DNA of 25,800 nt from Conidiobolus incongruus B7586 (lineage: Eukaryota > Entomophthoromycota > Entomophthoromycetes > Entomophthorales > Conidiobolaceae). Shown one piece after another: positions 11,434 through 20,513 of the stretch. The translations under genes were made by a program, and so were the position numbers. The stretch is taken from positions 1 to 25,800 of the forward strand of contig JNEM01011998.1 of assembly GCA_000697335.1 (NCBI GenBank), read 5' to 3'. Below the pieces are notes generated by a model. That model was not told where the DNA came from and did not search any database. It saw only the letters and a program-made list of their open reading frames with translations. Positions within the stretch are counted from its first letter, which is position 1; the number at the start of each line of letters is the position of its first letter.

Positions 11434-14025
11434 ATGAAATTCATTGCTCTTTCGCTTGTATTAATTAATCATTGGAACAATGCTCTGGCATTTGATATAA
11501 AGAGCGATAAAAATCTGATCGCTTATTGGGGACAGAACTCATATGGTAGTTCGAGTGAGGCGGAAGCTTCCAAGATGGAAAAACCTCTTAGAGAATACTG
11601 TAATGATGATACTTACGATATGTTCGTCGTTTCATTTTTAACTAAATTTAACGCCGAAAGTCCGTCGCTGTATCCCGAGTTGAATTTGGGAAAGCATTGC
11701 CATCAAACTTTTCCTGGAACCAATCTAGCGAAATGTCCTGAAGTTGGCGAAGATATTAAATACTGCCAATCCAAAGGCAAAGCTGTTGTGTTGTCGATGG
11801 GAGGATACTCAGGAGATTACACCATCAAAGAAGAAAAGCATGCCCATCATCTAGCAGATAAGATGTGGAATCTATTCTTGGGAGGTAAATCCAAATTTAG
11901 ACCATTTGGGGATGCAGTACTAGATGGAATCGATCTGGATATCGAAAAAGGGCCTCCTGATAACTATGCCACTTTCACCCATGCTTTAAGGAATCTAACT
12001 CTGAAAGACGAATCTAAGAAATATTATATCACAGCAGCTCCACAATGCCCTTATCCAGATGCGGCTCTAAAAACAGTACTGGAAAGGGGTTGGCTCGATG
12101 CTGCCTTCGTCCAATTTTATAACAACCCTTGTGGTTTAGGCTCTGATTCGTTTAACTTTGACCAATGGGATAACTGGGCAAAGACACAATCGATTAACAA
12201 AGATGTGAAAATCTATCTTGGTGCACCAGCTTCTCCCTCAGCTTCAAATACTGGATATTTGCCTATCAAAAAATTAACACCTTTGATAACGAAAACCAGG
12301 GCCAAGTACAATTCATTTGGTGGTGTTATGATTTGGGATGTATCTCAAGGACAAGCGAATTTTTGCTCCGAAATCAAAGCATCTTATTCTGAAGGACTGG
12401 TCAAAGCACTTAAAGGTCATTCAAGCGAAAGCAAGCCTGAAGGTAAACCTGAAAACAAACCAGAAGGCACTCCAACCGAAATTAAGCCCCAGACATCTCC
12501 CACTCCATCAAATGCTCCAGAAAGCAATTCTCCAGCACCATCAAAACCTGAGCAAACCCCTCCTGCTCCAGAGTCAGCTCAAGCTTCTCCAACTCCCAAT
12601 ACTAGCCCAAGTTCTCCAAACTCTTCAGCAGCAGAATCACCTACGCCAACTCCTCCTCCATCAAGTATGGCGCCCCAAGCAAGCCCAACTGAGCCTAGCA
12701 AGCCAAGTAAAAATGATGGAATGTATACACCCGATGCTAAGCCTTCCAACCCACCCCATGAAACAGCTGCTCCTTCGCCAAGTGTACAAGAATCTGCTAG
12801 TAAACCTTCACCAACAGCGGGAAGTGAGGATAGTGATGACAGTGAAGAAGATATAAGCTATCCTGAGCCGACCGAAGTGAAATCAAATGTACCGACAGCA
12901 ATACCAAAGGAATTGAGTGGCTCAGAAGAAATGAATGGACACAAAGTTGCAGCTTCACTTCTTGAGGCGTATCTTGCTCCAATTATATCTATGTACAATA
13001 ACCAAGTGGACGCACCTGCTGCCCAACCTACCAGTGTCATTGTTCCAGAAGATGTCCATCCTCAGAACATTGCACAAGGAACGCTCACTAAAGAGGATAG
13101 AGACTCTTTACCAACTCCAGATATTAATTTCATGGAGCAAGCTCAAGTGCCTTCTCCTCCAACGCTGCCACAAGCACCGGCACCGGCACCTGCTCAACCT
13201 CAAGCCCCTCCTCAACCAGCAGCTTCTGCATCCCAAGTTAATCCCTCGCCAGCTCCAAGTCCTCCTGCTCCTTCCCCTCCTCCCGCCCCTCCCACTCCTC
13301 CTCCACCGTCGCCTGCCCCAGCTCCTGCTCCATCTCCTAATCCACAGCAAATTCCTAATCCTTCACCAGTCCCTTCGCAACAGAACCCACAGCCAGCATC
13401 CGAACCAACTCAAATCCCAGCTCCATCACCAGCTCCAAATGCTGAACCAGCACCTCCCAATGATTCACCAAATCCACCCAAGTCACCACCAGATTCACCA
13501 CCTAAAGAAGAATCCAAGCCCCAATCAAATCATGAATCTGGAAATCATCCAGAGCCACATGGAATAAAACCCAACGAATCTCACTATTCATCCAAAGGAC
13601 ATTCGTTAAACTCTTCAGCATCTCGCCCAGGCAGTGAACCGGAACCACATGAACAACCTAGTTCCAATGCACCAAAACCTCAGCATCAAGTGCAACATGA
13701 GCATCAGTCACAATCACAGCCTCAACCACACTATGACCATCAATCCCAGCCACAGCACCAGCCCCATTCCCGTCCATCCAAGCCCAGCTTCGTGACCGAA
13801 GAGGAGAAAAACCAACCGTCTAACCTCACGAAAGACCGTCCCAGCGTCTATGCGGGCGACGCATTTGCAAAGCCGCACTCACCCAAACCTGATGTCAAGC
13901 CAGCAAATAGTAATTCTAACCAACCAAAGCAGATGGCATCTAAACCGGAGAACGATTCGGAAGGGGAAGAATTCACGGGGTTCGAAGCGAGTATCGAAGC
14001 TGAAGAAGACTCTAAAGACGATTAA
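11434..14025 (+). CDS. Secreted GH18 chitinase (class III type) with long proline-rich tail
   Basis: An intronless gene of 863 codons encoding a secreted endochitinase that hydrolyses beta-1,4-GlcNAc polymers, probably at the cell wall or outside the cell. I place the start at the ATG at 11434: residues 1-19 (MKFIALSLVLINHWNNALA) form a signal peptide directly before the domain. The catalytic domain spans roughly residues 24-325. It opens with LIAYWGQNSYG, typical of fungal and plant class III enzymes, and carries the GH18 motif DGIDLDIE at 164-171, with D167, D169 and the acid/base E171 all present. From about 328 to the end the protein is Pro/Ser/Ala/Gln-rich and probably disordered and glycosylated. 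A less repetitive island (about 495-570, including KVAASLLEAYLAPIISMYN) interrupts it, a His/Gln-rich block follows at about 750-785, and the end is acidic. No chitin-binding domain or hydrophobic GPI-type C-terminus is visible. Confidence 0.93.
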   Translation: MKFIALSLVLINHWNNALAFDIKSDKNLIAYWGQNSYGSSSEAEASKMEKPLREYCNDDTYDMFVVSFLTKFNAESPSLYPELNLGKHCHQTFPGTNLAKCPEVGEDIKYCQSKGKAVVLSMGGYSGDYTIKEEKHAHHLADKMWNLFLGGKSKFRPFGDAVLDGIDLDIEKGPPDNYATFTHALRNLTLKDESKKYYITAAPQCPYPDAALKTVLERGWLDAAFVQFYNNPCGLGSDSFNFDQWDNWAKTQSINKDVKIYLGAPASPSASNTGYLPIKKLTPLITKTRAKYNSFGGVMIWDVSQGQANFCSEIKASYSEGLVKALKGHSSESKPEGKPENKPEGTPTEIKPQTSPTPSNAPESNSPAPSKPEQTPPAPESAQASPTPNTSPSSPNSSAAESPTPTPPPSSMAPQASPTEPSKPSKNDGMYTPDAKPSNPPHETAAPSPSVQESASKPSPTAGSEDSDDSEEDISYPEPTEVKSNVPTAIPKELSGSEEMNGHKVAASLLEAYLAPIISMYNNQVDAPAAQPTSVIVPEDVHPQNIAQGTLTKEDRDSLPTPDINFMEQAQVPSPPTLPQAPAPAPAQPQAPPQPAASASQVNPSPAPSPPAPSPPPAPPTPPPPSPAPAPAPSPNPQQIPNPSPVPSQQNPQPASEPTQIPAPSPAPNAEPAPPNDSPNPPKSPPDSPPKEESKPQSNHESGNHPEPHGIKPNESHYSSKGHSLNSSASRPGSEPEPHEQPSSNAPKPQHQVQHEHQSQSQPQPHYDHQSQPQHQPHSRPSKPSFVTEEEKNQPSNLTKDRPSVYAGDAFAKPHSPKPDVKPANSNSNQPKQMASKPENDSEGEEFTGFEASIEAEEDSKDD

Positions 14026-14027
14026 TT

Positions 14028-14086
14028 AATAAATAACATATTGGTATTCTGTTGTATATTAATAATTTTTGTATAAATTAAATAAA
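14028..14086 (+). terminator. Poly(A) signal region of the chitinase gene
   Basis: AATAAA occurs at 14028-14033 and again at 14081-14086, just past the chitinase stop codon. The second is better placed for an actual 3' end. Support is positional only. Confidence 0.35.
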
Positions 14087-14320
14087 TTGGCATAATTGAT
14101 ATAAGCATCCAAAAAAAAATTTTTTAAATAAAATTTAATTAATTTTTTTATAATAAATTATAAATATTATAATTATATTAATTTTTCTGAATATTTTTAT
14201 TAAATTTATAATTTCAAAAGGTTTTAAATTTTTTCTATTTTATCAATTAAATTTGTAATTTTTAATAAATTCTAATTATTTAAGAATATTATCGAATAAT
14301 TGTTATAATAAAAATTGTCA

Positions 14321-14340
14321 AAAATTGATCAAAATTGATC
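14321..14340. repeat. Tandem 10-base repeat next to the Fanzor-like relic
   Basis: Two perfect copies of aaaattgatc in a row, preceded by a near copy (aaaattgtca at 14311-14320). They lie just beyond the C-terminal end of the minus-strand relic and could be part of the element's end or simple slippage. Confidence 0.5.
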
Positions 14341-14400
14341 ACTCTTGTACAAGTGTTGCAAGAAATCCAGGGACCCGAAGGGAGTATGTCACGACACCGA

Positions 14401-14600
14401 TCATAGAGGTTTAGCTGGACTAACTGTCAGATAACAAAGAAGCATGTTCCTAGCAGCATTAATATCTTGATGCATTATTACATGACGCTGAAGGAACTTG
14501 AGAATCTTGCTTGATTCAAGTTATATATGCAAATATTCATAATAACCAAATATTTTTGCTTATATAATGCTTGTCGCAAATGATTAGCTCACAACAAAGG
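14401..14600 (-). mobile_element. Fanzor/TnpB-like RNA-guided nuclease relic (C-terminal part)
   Basis: Reading leftward, 14401-14520 is open and encodes a segment ending in a stop at 14401-14403. It contains RHVIMHQDINAARNMLLCYL. The core DINAARNM matches the last catalytic block (RuvC-III, D-x-N-A-A-x-N) of TnpB and its eukaryotic relatives, the Fanzor nucleases of DNA transposons. In another frame just upstream (about 14480-14600), HLRQALYKQKYLVIM is followed by YNLNQARFSS. This resembles the Fanzor order of a basic helix, a hydrophobic strand, then E-Y-N-T-S-x-x-C before the zinc ribbon. The expected cysteine pairs are not intact and the frame shifts between the two parts, so the gene is dead. 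RuvC-I and RuvC-II were not found with confidence. The family call rests on motif recognition only; a bacterial-type IS605/IS607 TnpB is the alternative. Confidence 0.55.
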
Positions 14601-16788
14601 TATTCTCTTGTTTTGTTGAGTAATTTTTGTTTAAATTTTTAGTGAAACCACCTTAACATTACCCTTATACTTTTACTATTAATATATCTGTTAGTTTTTC
14701 TCTTTATCTTTTGAGTCTTAAATTTAGTAAATAAAATAATACGATATTATCTAGAAATTAATTTTAAAGATATTTATATACCTTATTTAAAAGCTTTTTA
14801 ATTTTTATCTGTTGTTGCTTTTTCTAATGTATAATTTTTTCTATAGTAGGTTTCATTTTGTGATTATTTTTTTCAGCTTATAATAAGTAAAATAAAAATA
14901 ACTAACTTCTTTACATTTAATAATTACATAAAACAGAATAATTTTCGTATAAAAATTTATATTACAAGATTAAAGGATAAAATGATTTTCTGAACTATAT
15001 ATTACTTATGAACTTGGTAGTTATCTTTAATTTCTAGCAAAATTAAATCACTAAAATAAAATTCACCACACTGTCTTTTGATAATAAAAACTATAATTGA
15101 GTTTTTATGGCAGGAGTTTAACTTTTTAAATAAACATATTATTAAAATAAGCGAAATAAAAAACATTTATCTATTGAAATATCTACAGTGACAATCAATT
15201 GATTCAAACTTATTATTTGTTTTTATTTTTGAGTTTAGTATTTTTCTTTTGTGTAATATTATTGTATCATGTACTTTTAATAAATTATTTATTGCTTGTT
15301 CTAAAATACTAAAGGACCATTTAATACTTGCTGGTTTTTATTTTTTACGCAAGTCATGTTTAAATATTTGATTATTAATTTATTTTTTAATTTTGACTAT
15401 TCCATTCCTTATAACTTTAATATAAATATTATTATTAATTTTATTATGTTAACTATTTCATCAGTATTCTTTATTTGTGAGTTGGAAATCACTTGATTTT
15501 CTTGATTTTCATATAAATTTCTTTAAGATTATTTTTCATTAAATTATATTTAATTTATTTTTTTGAATTCAATTCTATGTTCTTTAGTGTATAATAATTA
15601 TATTTTACGAAAGAATTATTAATATATTGTTTTGTTATAATATACTTTTGAATGTTTTGCCTTAAAGCTATAAGTTTTATATTAGTTTTATTCACGATTA
15701 AATTATAAAGTTTAAATTTATTATAACAAAGCTTCTTTTTATAGGCAATAATGACTTATAGATAATTGCTTTATAAATATGTTTTAATGATATTTTGAAG
15801 CCATAATATTTATAATTTTGAATTGATAATCAAAATAATTTTATTATCAAGGATTTTTTGAGATATTAGACTTATTATTCAAGGTCTTATTTTTAATATA
15901 ACAAGCTTTGTTTTTGGGCCATATATTGCTTTCTCTGAAATTAAAATTATATGATACTAAACATCAAATAAAGTCTAGATTTATTTGAAATTTATATGAT
16001 TTTAACCCTATTAATTTTATTTTGATATATAAACTACTTAATCAGATTCATAGCTATCAAAGTATTTTAATACCAAGAATATTCAGAAATGTTCATAATA
16101 GATTAAATATGATAATATTGTATTTAATACTATATTTATTCCAATTAAATATTATTATAAAAATATATTGAAGTATATATGTTTAAAGTCATGATTTATT
16201 TAGGCCTTGATAAAATATTATAAGGAATGCTCAAGACCAAAGGAGATTCTGGGAATGGCATATTAAATAAAAAATAAAATTAAAACAACAAATTATAACA
16301 ATCAAAAAACTATATAATTCATAGTAATTCAATATCTTTATAATCTAGAGCAATGAAATATATATATTTAAATTTAACCAAAGTTTCAAATTTCTAAATT
16401 TTATATCATATTAAGGATAATTTTATTAAAAATTTTAAAAAATTAATATACAAATTTTAATAATATGTTTCAAAGTTTATCAACAAAATATATTTGAATA
16501 ATATCTTATAGTCATTTTGTTTTTATATCAATTTTAATTTAGGAAATTCATGATAAAAACACTATATAAAATATTATATTTATTGAATTAATATTAAGAT
16601 TTGTATAATTTGTAAATTACACTCTTGATTTCAATAATTTTAGATTTATTGATTTAATTAATCAAAATTATAAAATATAAAAAATTCATGACTATAATAT
16701 AATGTGAAGGTTAAAAATGAATAAGTTTGTTGTAAAAAATATCAAATGAATTAAGTAAGTGTTAAATAAAAAATGAAAAAGAAAATGC
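14601..16788. other. AT-rich DNA, possibly the decayed 5' part of the Fanzor-like gene
   Basis: No intact gene. The plus strand is T-rich over much of 14600-15900, that is, A-rich on the strand of the Fanzor-like relic, as expected for a decayed Lys/Asn-rich minus-strand gene. One stretch on the minus strand, about 15168-15339, stays open for roughly 55 codons (it includes KWSFSILEQAINNLLKVHD) at a distance compatible with the N-terminal part of a 400-500 residue protein. I cannot match it to a known domain, so the link is a guess. From about 15960 on nothing is visible. Confidence 0.35.
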
Positions 16789-16793
16789 AAAAA
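16789..16793 (-). terminator. RNA polymerase III terminator of tRNA-Trp
   Basis: Five T residues in a row on the minus strand, 29 bases after the 3' end of the tRNA. This is the first run of that length downstream and a normal pol III stop signal. Confidence 0.6.
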
Positions 16794-16822
16794 GAGACAA
16801 TAATTGAGATGAATAAATGAAA

Positions 16823-16894
16823 TGACGCGTGAGAGACTCGAACTCCCAGCCTTCCGCTCTGGAGGCGGACGCGCTACCATTGTGCCAACACGTC
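16823..16894 (-). tRNA. tRNA-Trp: tRNA-Trp (anticodon CCA)
   Basis: A 72-nucleotide intronless cloverleaf on the minus strand. The acceptor stem GACGTGT/ACGCGTC pairs over 7 bp with one G-T, and the discriminator base is A. The D arm has loop AATGGTA. The anticodon stem TCCGC/GCGGA closes the loop CTCCAGA with anticodon CCA. The T arm GGGAG/CTCTC has the loop TTCGAGT, which also serves as the internal B box. One D-stem pair is an A-C mismatch (positions 12 and 23), where G-C is common. It is probably functional, since the other stems are intact and a T5 terminator follows. The gene lies head to head with the phosphatase gene, 129 bases away. Confidence 0.93.
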
Positions 16895-17023
16895 TTGTCG
16901 AATTTCCTCAAAACCTTTTTAAATTACAATTAATGACATCATTTCAAAGTCACATGTTTCAAACTTTCATTTATGATAAATCAACTCTACTAGTTTTAAT
17001 TCATCATCATTCTCTCTAACAAA

Positions 17024-18645
17024 ATGGCAAAACTATTACTCAATAATATTAAAAAAATTAAACCAATCTCTTCTTACATTATTCGATTCTATTCCCAGAA
17101 CGTTGATAATGGCTTTAATCACTATATACCTGGGAGTAATCCCAACCTCAAAGTGAATTTACACAATTCCAACCACTTGATCGGTATCAGGTCGACGCGA
17201 AACAATAGAGAATACAACGAGGACCGATATAACGTGCGAGCACTCAGTATAAAAGGGTTTCCAGCTCAGAATTTGGTATTCGCGGGACTATTTGATGGGC
17301 ATGGGGGTTCTCAATGCGTCGATCATCTGGTGTGCAAATTACCCCAGAGACTAGAGAGTATTGAACCTAAGGATTTGAAGCAAATCATTGAAAATTATAG
17401 GGGGTTGGGTCCCAAGTGGAATAAGTATGCGCCCATTACGTTGAGGAATAGGGTGGATACCAAATTGAGTGATAGGCCACTCACACTTGAGCAGTTGTTA
17501 AGTCTCACCTACCTCGATATCGACTGGCAAATTAGAGAGAAAAAATTGGTAGGAGGCGCGACTGCTGCGACAGCTATTATTAAGACAGTGGACGATTTGC
17601 CCTTTTGGGAATCAAAGAAATATACGATTACGTTGGCTAATGTGGGAGATACTAGGTAATTTTTATACCTTTTGTATAATTACACTGATTAATTGGTTAG
17701 GGCTATCGTTTGCCACACCAAGACAGGAAGATCCGAAGTCATATCGGTGGAGCACCATCCCTCCCTACCGAAAGAGCGAGCTAGAATCAAATCCCTGGGC
17801 GGGTTCATCATCACCGACTCGTTTGGCGAAGATATGACAATGGGGAAATTCGCCAACACCCGAGCATTTGGTGATTTATCCGCCAAAAAATATGGAGTGA
17901 TTGCTGAGCCTGATACCACCTCGAGGAATTATAGTGGAGACGATTTGGCTTTTTTAACTTTGGTAACGGATGGGATTTTATCAGTTATTTCGGACCAGGA
18001 GATTGTTGATATTGTAATTTCATTATGATTTCATAATTGATCAGCTTTTCATCTTAATTCTTTAATTTAGATAAAAACCTGTCCCGATCCCACATCAGCG
18101 GCTGTAGAAGTAGTGAAATTAGCTGAAATGTTCGGGGCACAAGATAATTGTAGTGCAATTGTAATTTATTCAAAATATAAATTAGCACCAATACTAATTA
18201 ATATTAGGTTATAAGACTACCAGGATGGGGTTCAGAGATGCCAGATCTGACGAAAGAACGACGCAAATTCCGTATAAATGATTTCAGGACGTCGGGATCG
18301 TCTTCCAAAAGCCCCAACCTATCTAATTCCCGCAACAAGTTAAAGAATATTGACAAATTGCCAACGAAATTAATATCTGAAACACTGGAATTATTCTTCC
18401 CTAAAAACAGTGATACGATAACTTTTGAAGGCCTGAAGCAAACCATTCAATCAAACCATCTCAATATAAAAATTTTCAAGGGTTTCAATCCGGAAGACGA
18501 TGATGAAGACGATTCCAACTTGGAAGATATTTTGCAGTCGATGTTTAAAGTATTACGCAAAAATTATCAAACTGATGAGTTAACTTCCAAAGAATTTCAT
18601 AGAGCTTGGGAACTTTTAGGTATTGTTATTGAAAATTCAAAATAA
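17024..18645 (+). CDS. Mitochondrial PP2C-type protein phosphatase (PTC6-like), 4 exons
   Basis: Exons 17024-17655, 17701-18013, 18071-18160 and 18208-18645 join to 1473 nt, encoding 490 residues. The introns are 45, 57 and 47 nt, all beginning GTAATTT and ending AG; the third has a TACTAAT branch site. The product is a Mg/Mn-dependent Ser/Thr phosphatase. All metal and phosphate motifs are present: NEDR (65-68), FDGHGG with D91, VGDTR (207-211) spanning the first splice junction, VTDG with D301, and QDN with D340. The first ~30 residues are basic and hydrophobic (MAKLLLNNIKKIKP...IIRFYSQ), which fits a mitochondrial presequence, as in yeast Ptc6. A tail of about 140 residues follows the last motif, with Ser/Lys-rich, acidic (PEDDDEDD) and helical parts. 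The exact paralogue (PTC6 versus PTC5/PDP-like) is inferred. The gene is convergent with the next gene. Confidence 0.9.
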
Positions 18646-18852
18646 TTGAAATATTGATGTAATATAATCATTTTTAATGAAATTACAATAATTTATATAA
18701 TTTAAAATTGATTAATATAAAAATTAATATTATATATTATTAAATAAATTAATTATTATTAACGTAATCATTAAAAATATATAACATGTATATTAAATAA
18801 TATCAGTCATCAACTAAAGTTGTTAAATTAGTGATTTATATTGATAAACTAA

Positions 18853-20043
18853 TTAAAAAGCTTCATGCTTAGGTCGAGGCCTTCCTCTCTCAAATTGGTT
18901 GGACCACTTCACATGAACACCCAATTCGAGACCAGCAGTATTGACGAAAGCATCATCCCTCAAGTATTCACGCGCCATAAAAATTAAGTCAGCTTTGCCA
19001 TCTTCTAAATATTTATTAGCATCCTTGGCGGTGGTGATGAGTCCTACAGCACCAGTCAAAATTCCTACATCCTTACGAATACGTTCGGCAAATGGTACTT
19101 GGAACCCTGGAGCAGCTGGGATCTTTTGGAGTGGAGAGTTTCCAGAAGATGAACAATCGATCAGATCAACATTCTTTTGTTTGAGAAGTTGGCTCAACTG
19201 GACGGTTTGGTCCAAATCCCAAGTGTCGCTGGCATCTACCCAGTCAGTGCAGCTCAAGCGCACAAATAGGGGCTTGTTCTGAGGCCATACGAGGTTGACA
19301 GCATCGACGATCTCCAAAAGGAATCGCACACGGTTGTCGAAACTGCCGCCGTACTCGTCGGTCCTGTGATTCGATATGGGACTCACAAAGGAGTGGATCA
19401 AGTAGCCGTGAGCACCGTGCAGTTCTAATACATCATAGCCAGCTTCGTTGGCTCGTCTGGCACCATCTTTGAACGCCTCAATGAGCTCTTTAATTTGTTC
19501 TTTCGTAAGCTCTTGAGGCGGTAAGAATCCCTGCTGGGCCCAAATCTCGTCACTTGGACCTACGACGTTGGACCAGCCACCATCCTCGGCGTAAGCGATT
19601 CCTCTGGAACGTTCGTGAAATGGCGGTAGCGTACTCGCCTTACGACCGGCGTGCCCGATTTGAATCCCGATCTTGCCTCCAACATTATGAACGAAATCCA
19701 CCACTCTCTTGTGGGTGGGCACGTGATCGTCGTAGTAGATACCTGCACAGTTAGGTGTAATCCTTCCATTGGGTTGTACTGCGGTAGCTTCTACAATAAT
19801 TAAACCAGCTCCACCCAAGGCGAATCTTCCGTAGTGTACGAGATGGAAATCGGTTAAGTAACCATCTTCGCTGGAGTACATACACATGGGACTCACAACT
19901 GATCTGTTAGCCAAGGTAACTGACTTGATGGTGATAGGCTGCAATAACTTTGGAATAGTGTCTACTGTTTCATCGTCTTTTAATACAACTTGACCTGGTG
20001 GGATTTTAATAGGCTGATAAAATTGTTTGGGATTATGAACCAT
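18853..20043 (-). CDS. Old Yellow Enzyme family NADPH:flavin oxidoreductase (YqjM-like, class III)
   Basis: An intronless gene of 396 residues forming a complete FMN-binding TIM barrel. Such enzymes use NADPH to reduce activated C=C bonds of enals, enones and similar electrophiles in the cytosol. Features typical of the YqjM-like class are SPMCMYS with C54, which tunes the flavin, QIGHAGRKAS at 128-137, and HGAHGYL with H209 and H212 as the substrate-anchoring pair and Y214 five residues after the first. RTDEYGGSFDNRVRF at about 227-241 is a strong family signature. A ~30-residue extension precedes the barrel but has no organelle signal. The start at 20043 is the only ATG before the conserved region. 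Its 3' end faces that of the phosphatase gene, 207 bases away. Physiological substrate unknown. Confidence 0.93.
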   Translation of the reverse strand: MVHNPKQFYQPIKIPPGQVVLKDDETVDTIPKLLQPITIKSVTLANRSVVSPMCMYSSEDGYLTDFHLVHYGRFALGGAGLIIVEATAVQPNGRITPNCAGIYYDDHVPTHKRVVDFVHNVGGKIGIQIGHAGRKASTLPPFHERSRGIAYAEDGGWSNVVGPSDEIWAQQGFLPPQELTKEQIKELIEAFKDGARRANEAGYDVLELHGAHGYLIHSFVSPISNHRTDEYGGSFDNRVRFLLEIVDAVNLVWPQNKPLFVRLSCTDWVDASDTWDLDQTVQLSQLLKQKNVDLIDCSSSGNSPLQKIPAAPGFQVPFAERIRKDVGILTGAVGLITTAKDANKYLEDGKADLIFMAREYLRDDAFVNTAGLELGVHVKWSNQFERGRPRPKHEAF

Positions 20044-20251
20044 TGTATTTTATAATTTAAAAATAAAATTCAATGTTTCGTGGTCATTTCATAATTTATA
20101 TTGAAATTCAAATGATTTGTTTGTGTAACTTAAAATCACAAATTTCTAAAAGAGAATTAAACTGTAAACTTTAGAATGAAATTTTAAAATATAAAATATT
20201 TAAAAAATTAATTGATATAATTTGATAATTAGAAATTCTTTGATGTTATCT

Positions 20252-20291
<40 letters not shown>

Positions 20292-20513
20292 TATTTGTTT
20301 AAAAACATTTTGCCATTATTAAATCATTAATAATCAATATATTAAATTGCTAATTTATGATTCGATGATACCATCACGGTTTTAAGGCAAAAATATTTGA
20401 ATTAAACCGAAAAAACAACAAAATTTCAATCATTGCATATTGATAAGAAAAGCAATATATTAAAACTCAATATAATTGGTAAATAAATCCATTACAATTT
20501 TAATATTATTAAA
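20044..20513. other. Intergenic DNA between oxidoreductase and beta-adaptin genes
   Basis: Holds the 3' end region of the adaptin gene and the promoter of the oxidoreductase gene. The only distinct structure is the (AT)n tract at 20255-20286. No gene seen. Confidence 0.6.
20255..20286. repeat. (AT)16 microsatellite
   Basis: Sixteen uninterrupted AT units about 210 bases upstream of the oxidoreductase start codon. Likely length-polymorphic. Confidence 0.93.

Noticed and set aside
12797-13350. Arg/Trp-rich and other minus-strand reading frames opposite the chitinase tail
   Set aside because: Antisense reading of proline and alanine codons yields Arg/Gly/Trp runs; no conserved motif is present.
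12338-13567. Long plus-strand reading frames (172 and 210 codons) in other frames of the chitinase tail
   Set aside because: They are shadows of the C-rich proline codons: reading CCN repeats out of frame gives Leu/His/Gln-rich sequence with no stops. The GH18 frame is continuous through both.
16692-17019. Short reading frames on both strands over the tRNA
   Set aside because: They arise from the GC-rich tRNA-Trp sequence and continue into AT-rich low-complexity DNA; no protein-like content.
19554-19769. Reading frames on both strands within the oxidoreductase gene
   Set aside because: They overlap the highly conserved oxidoreductase frame and show no independent motif.
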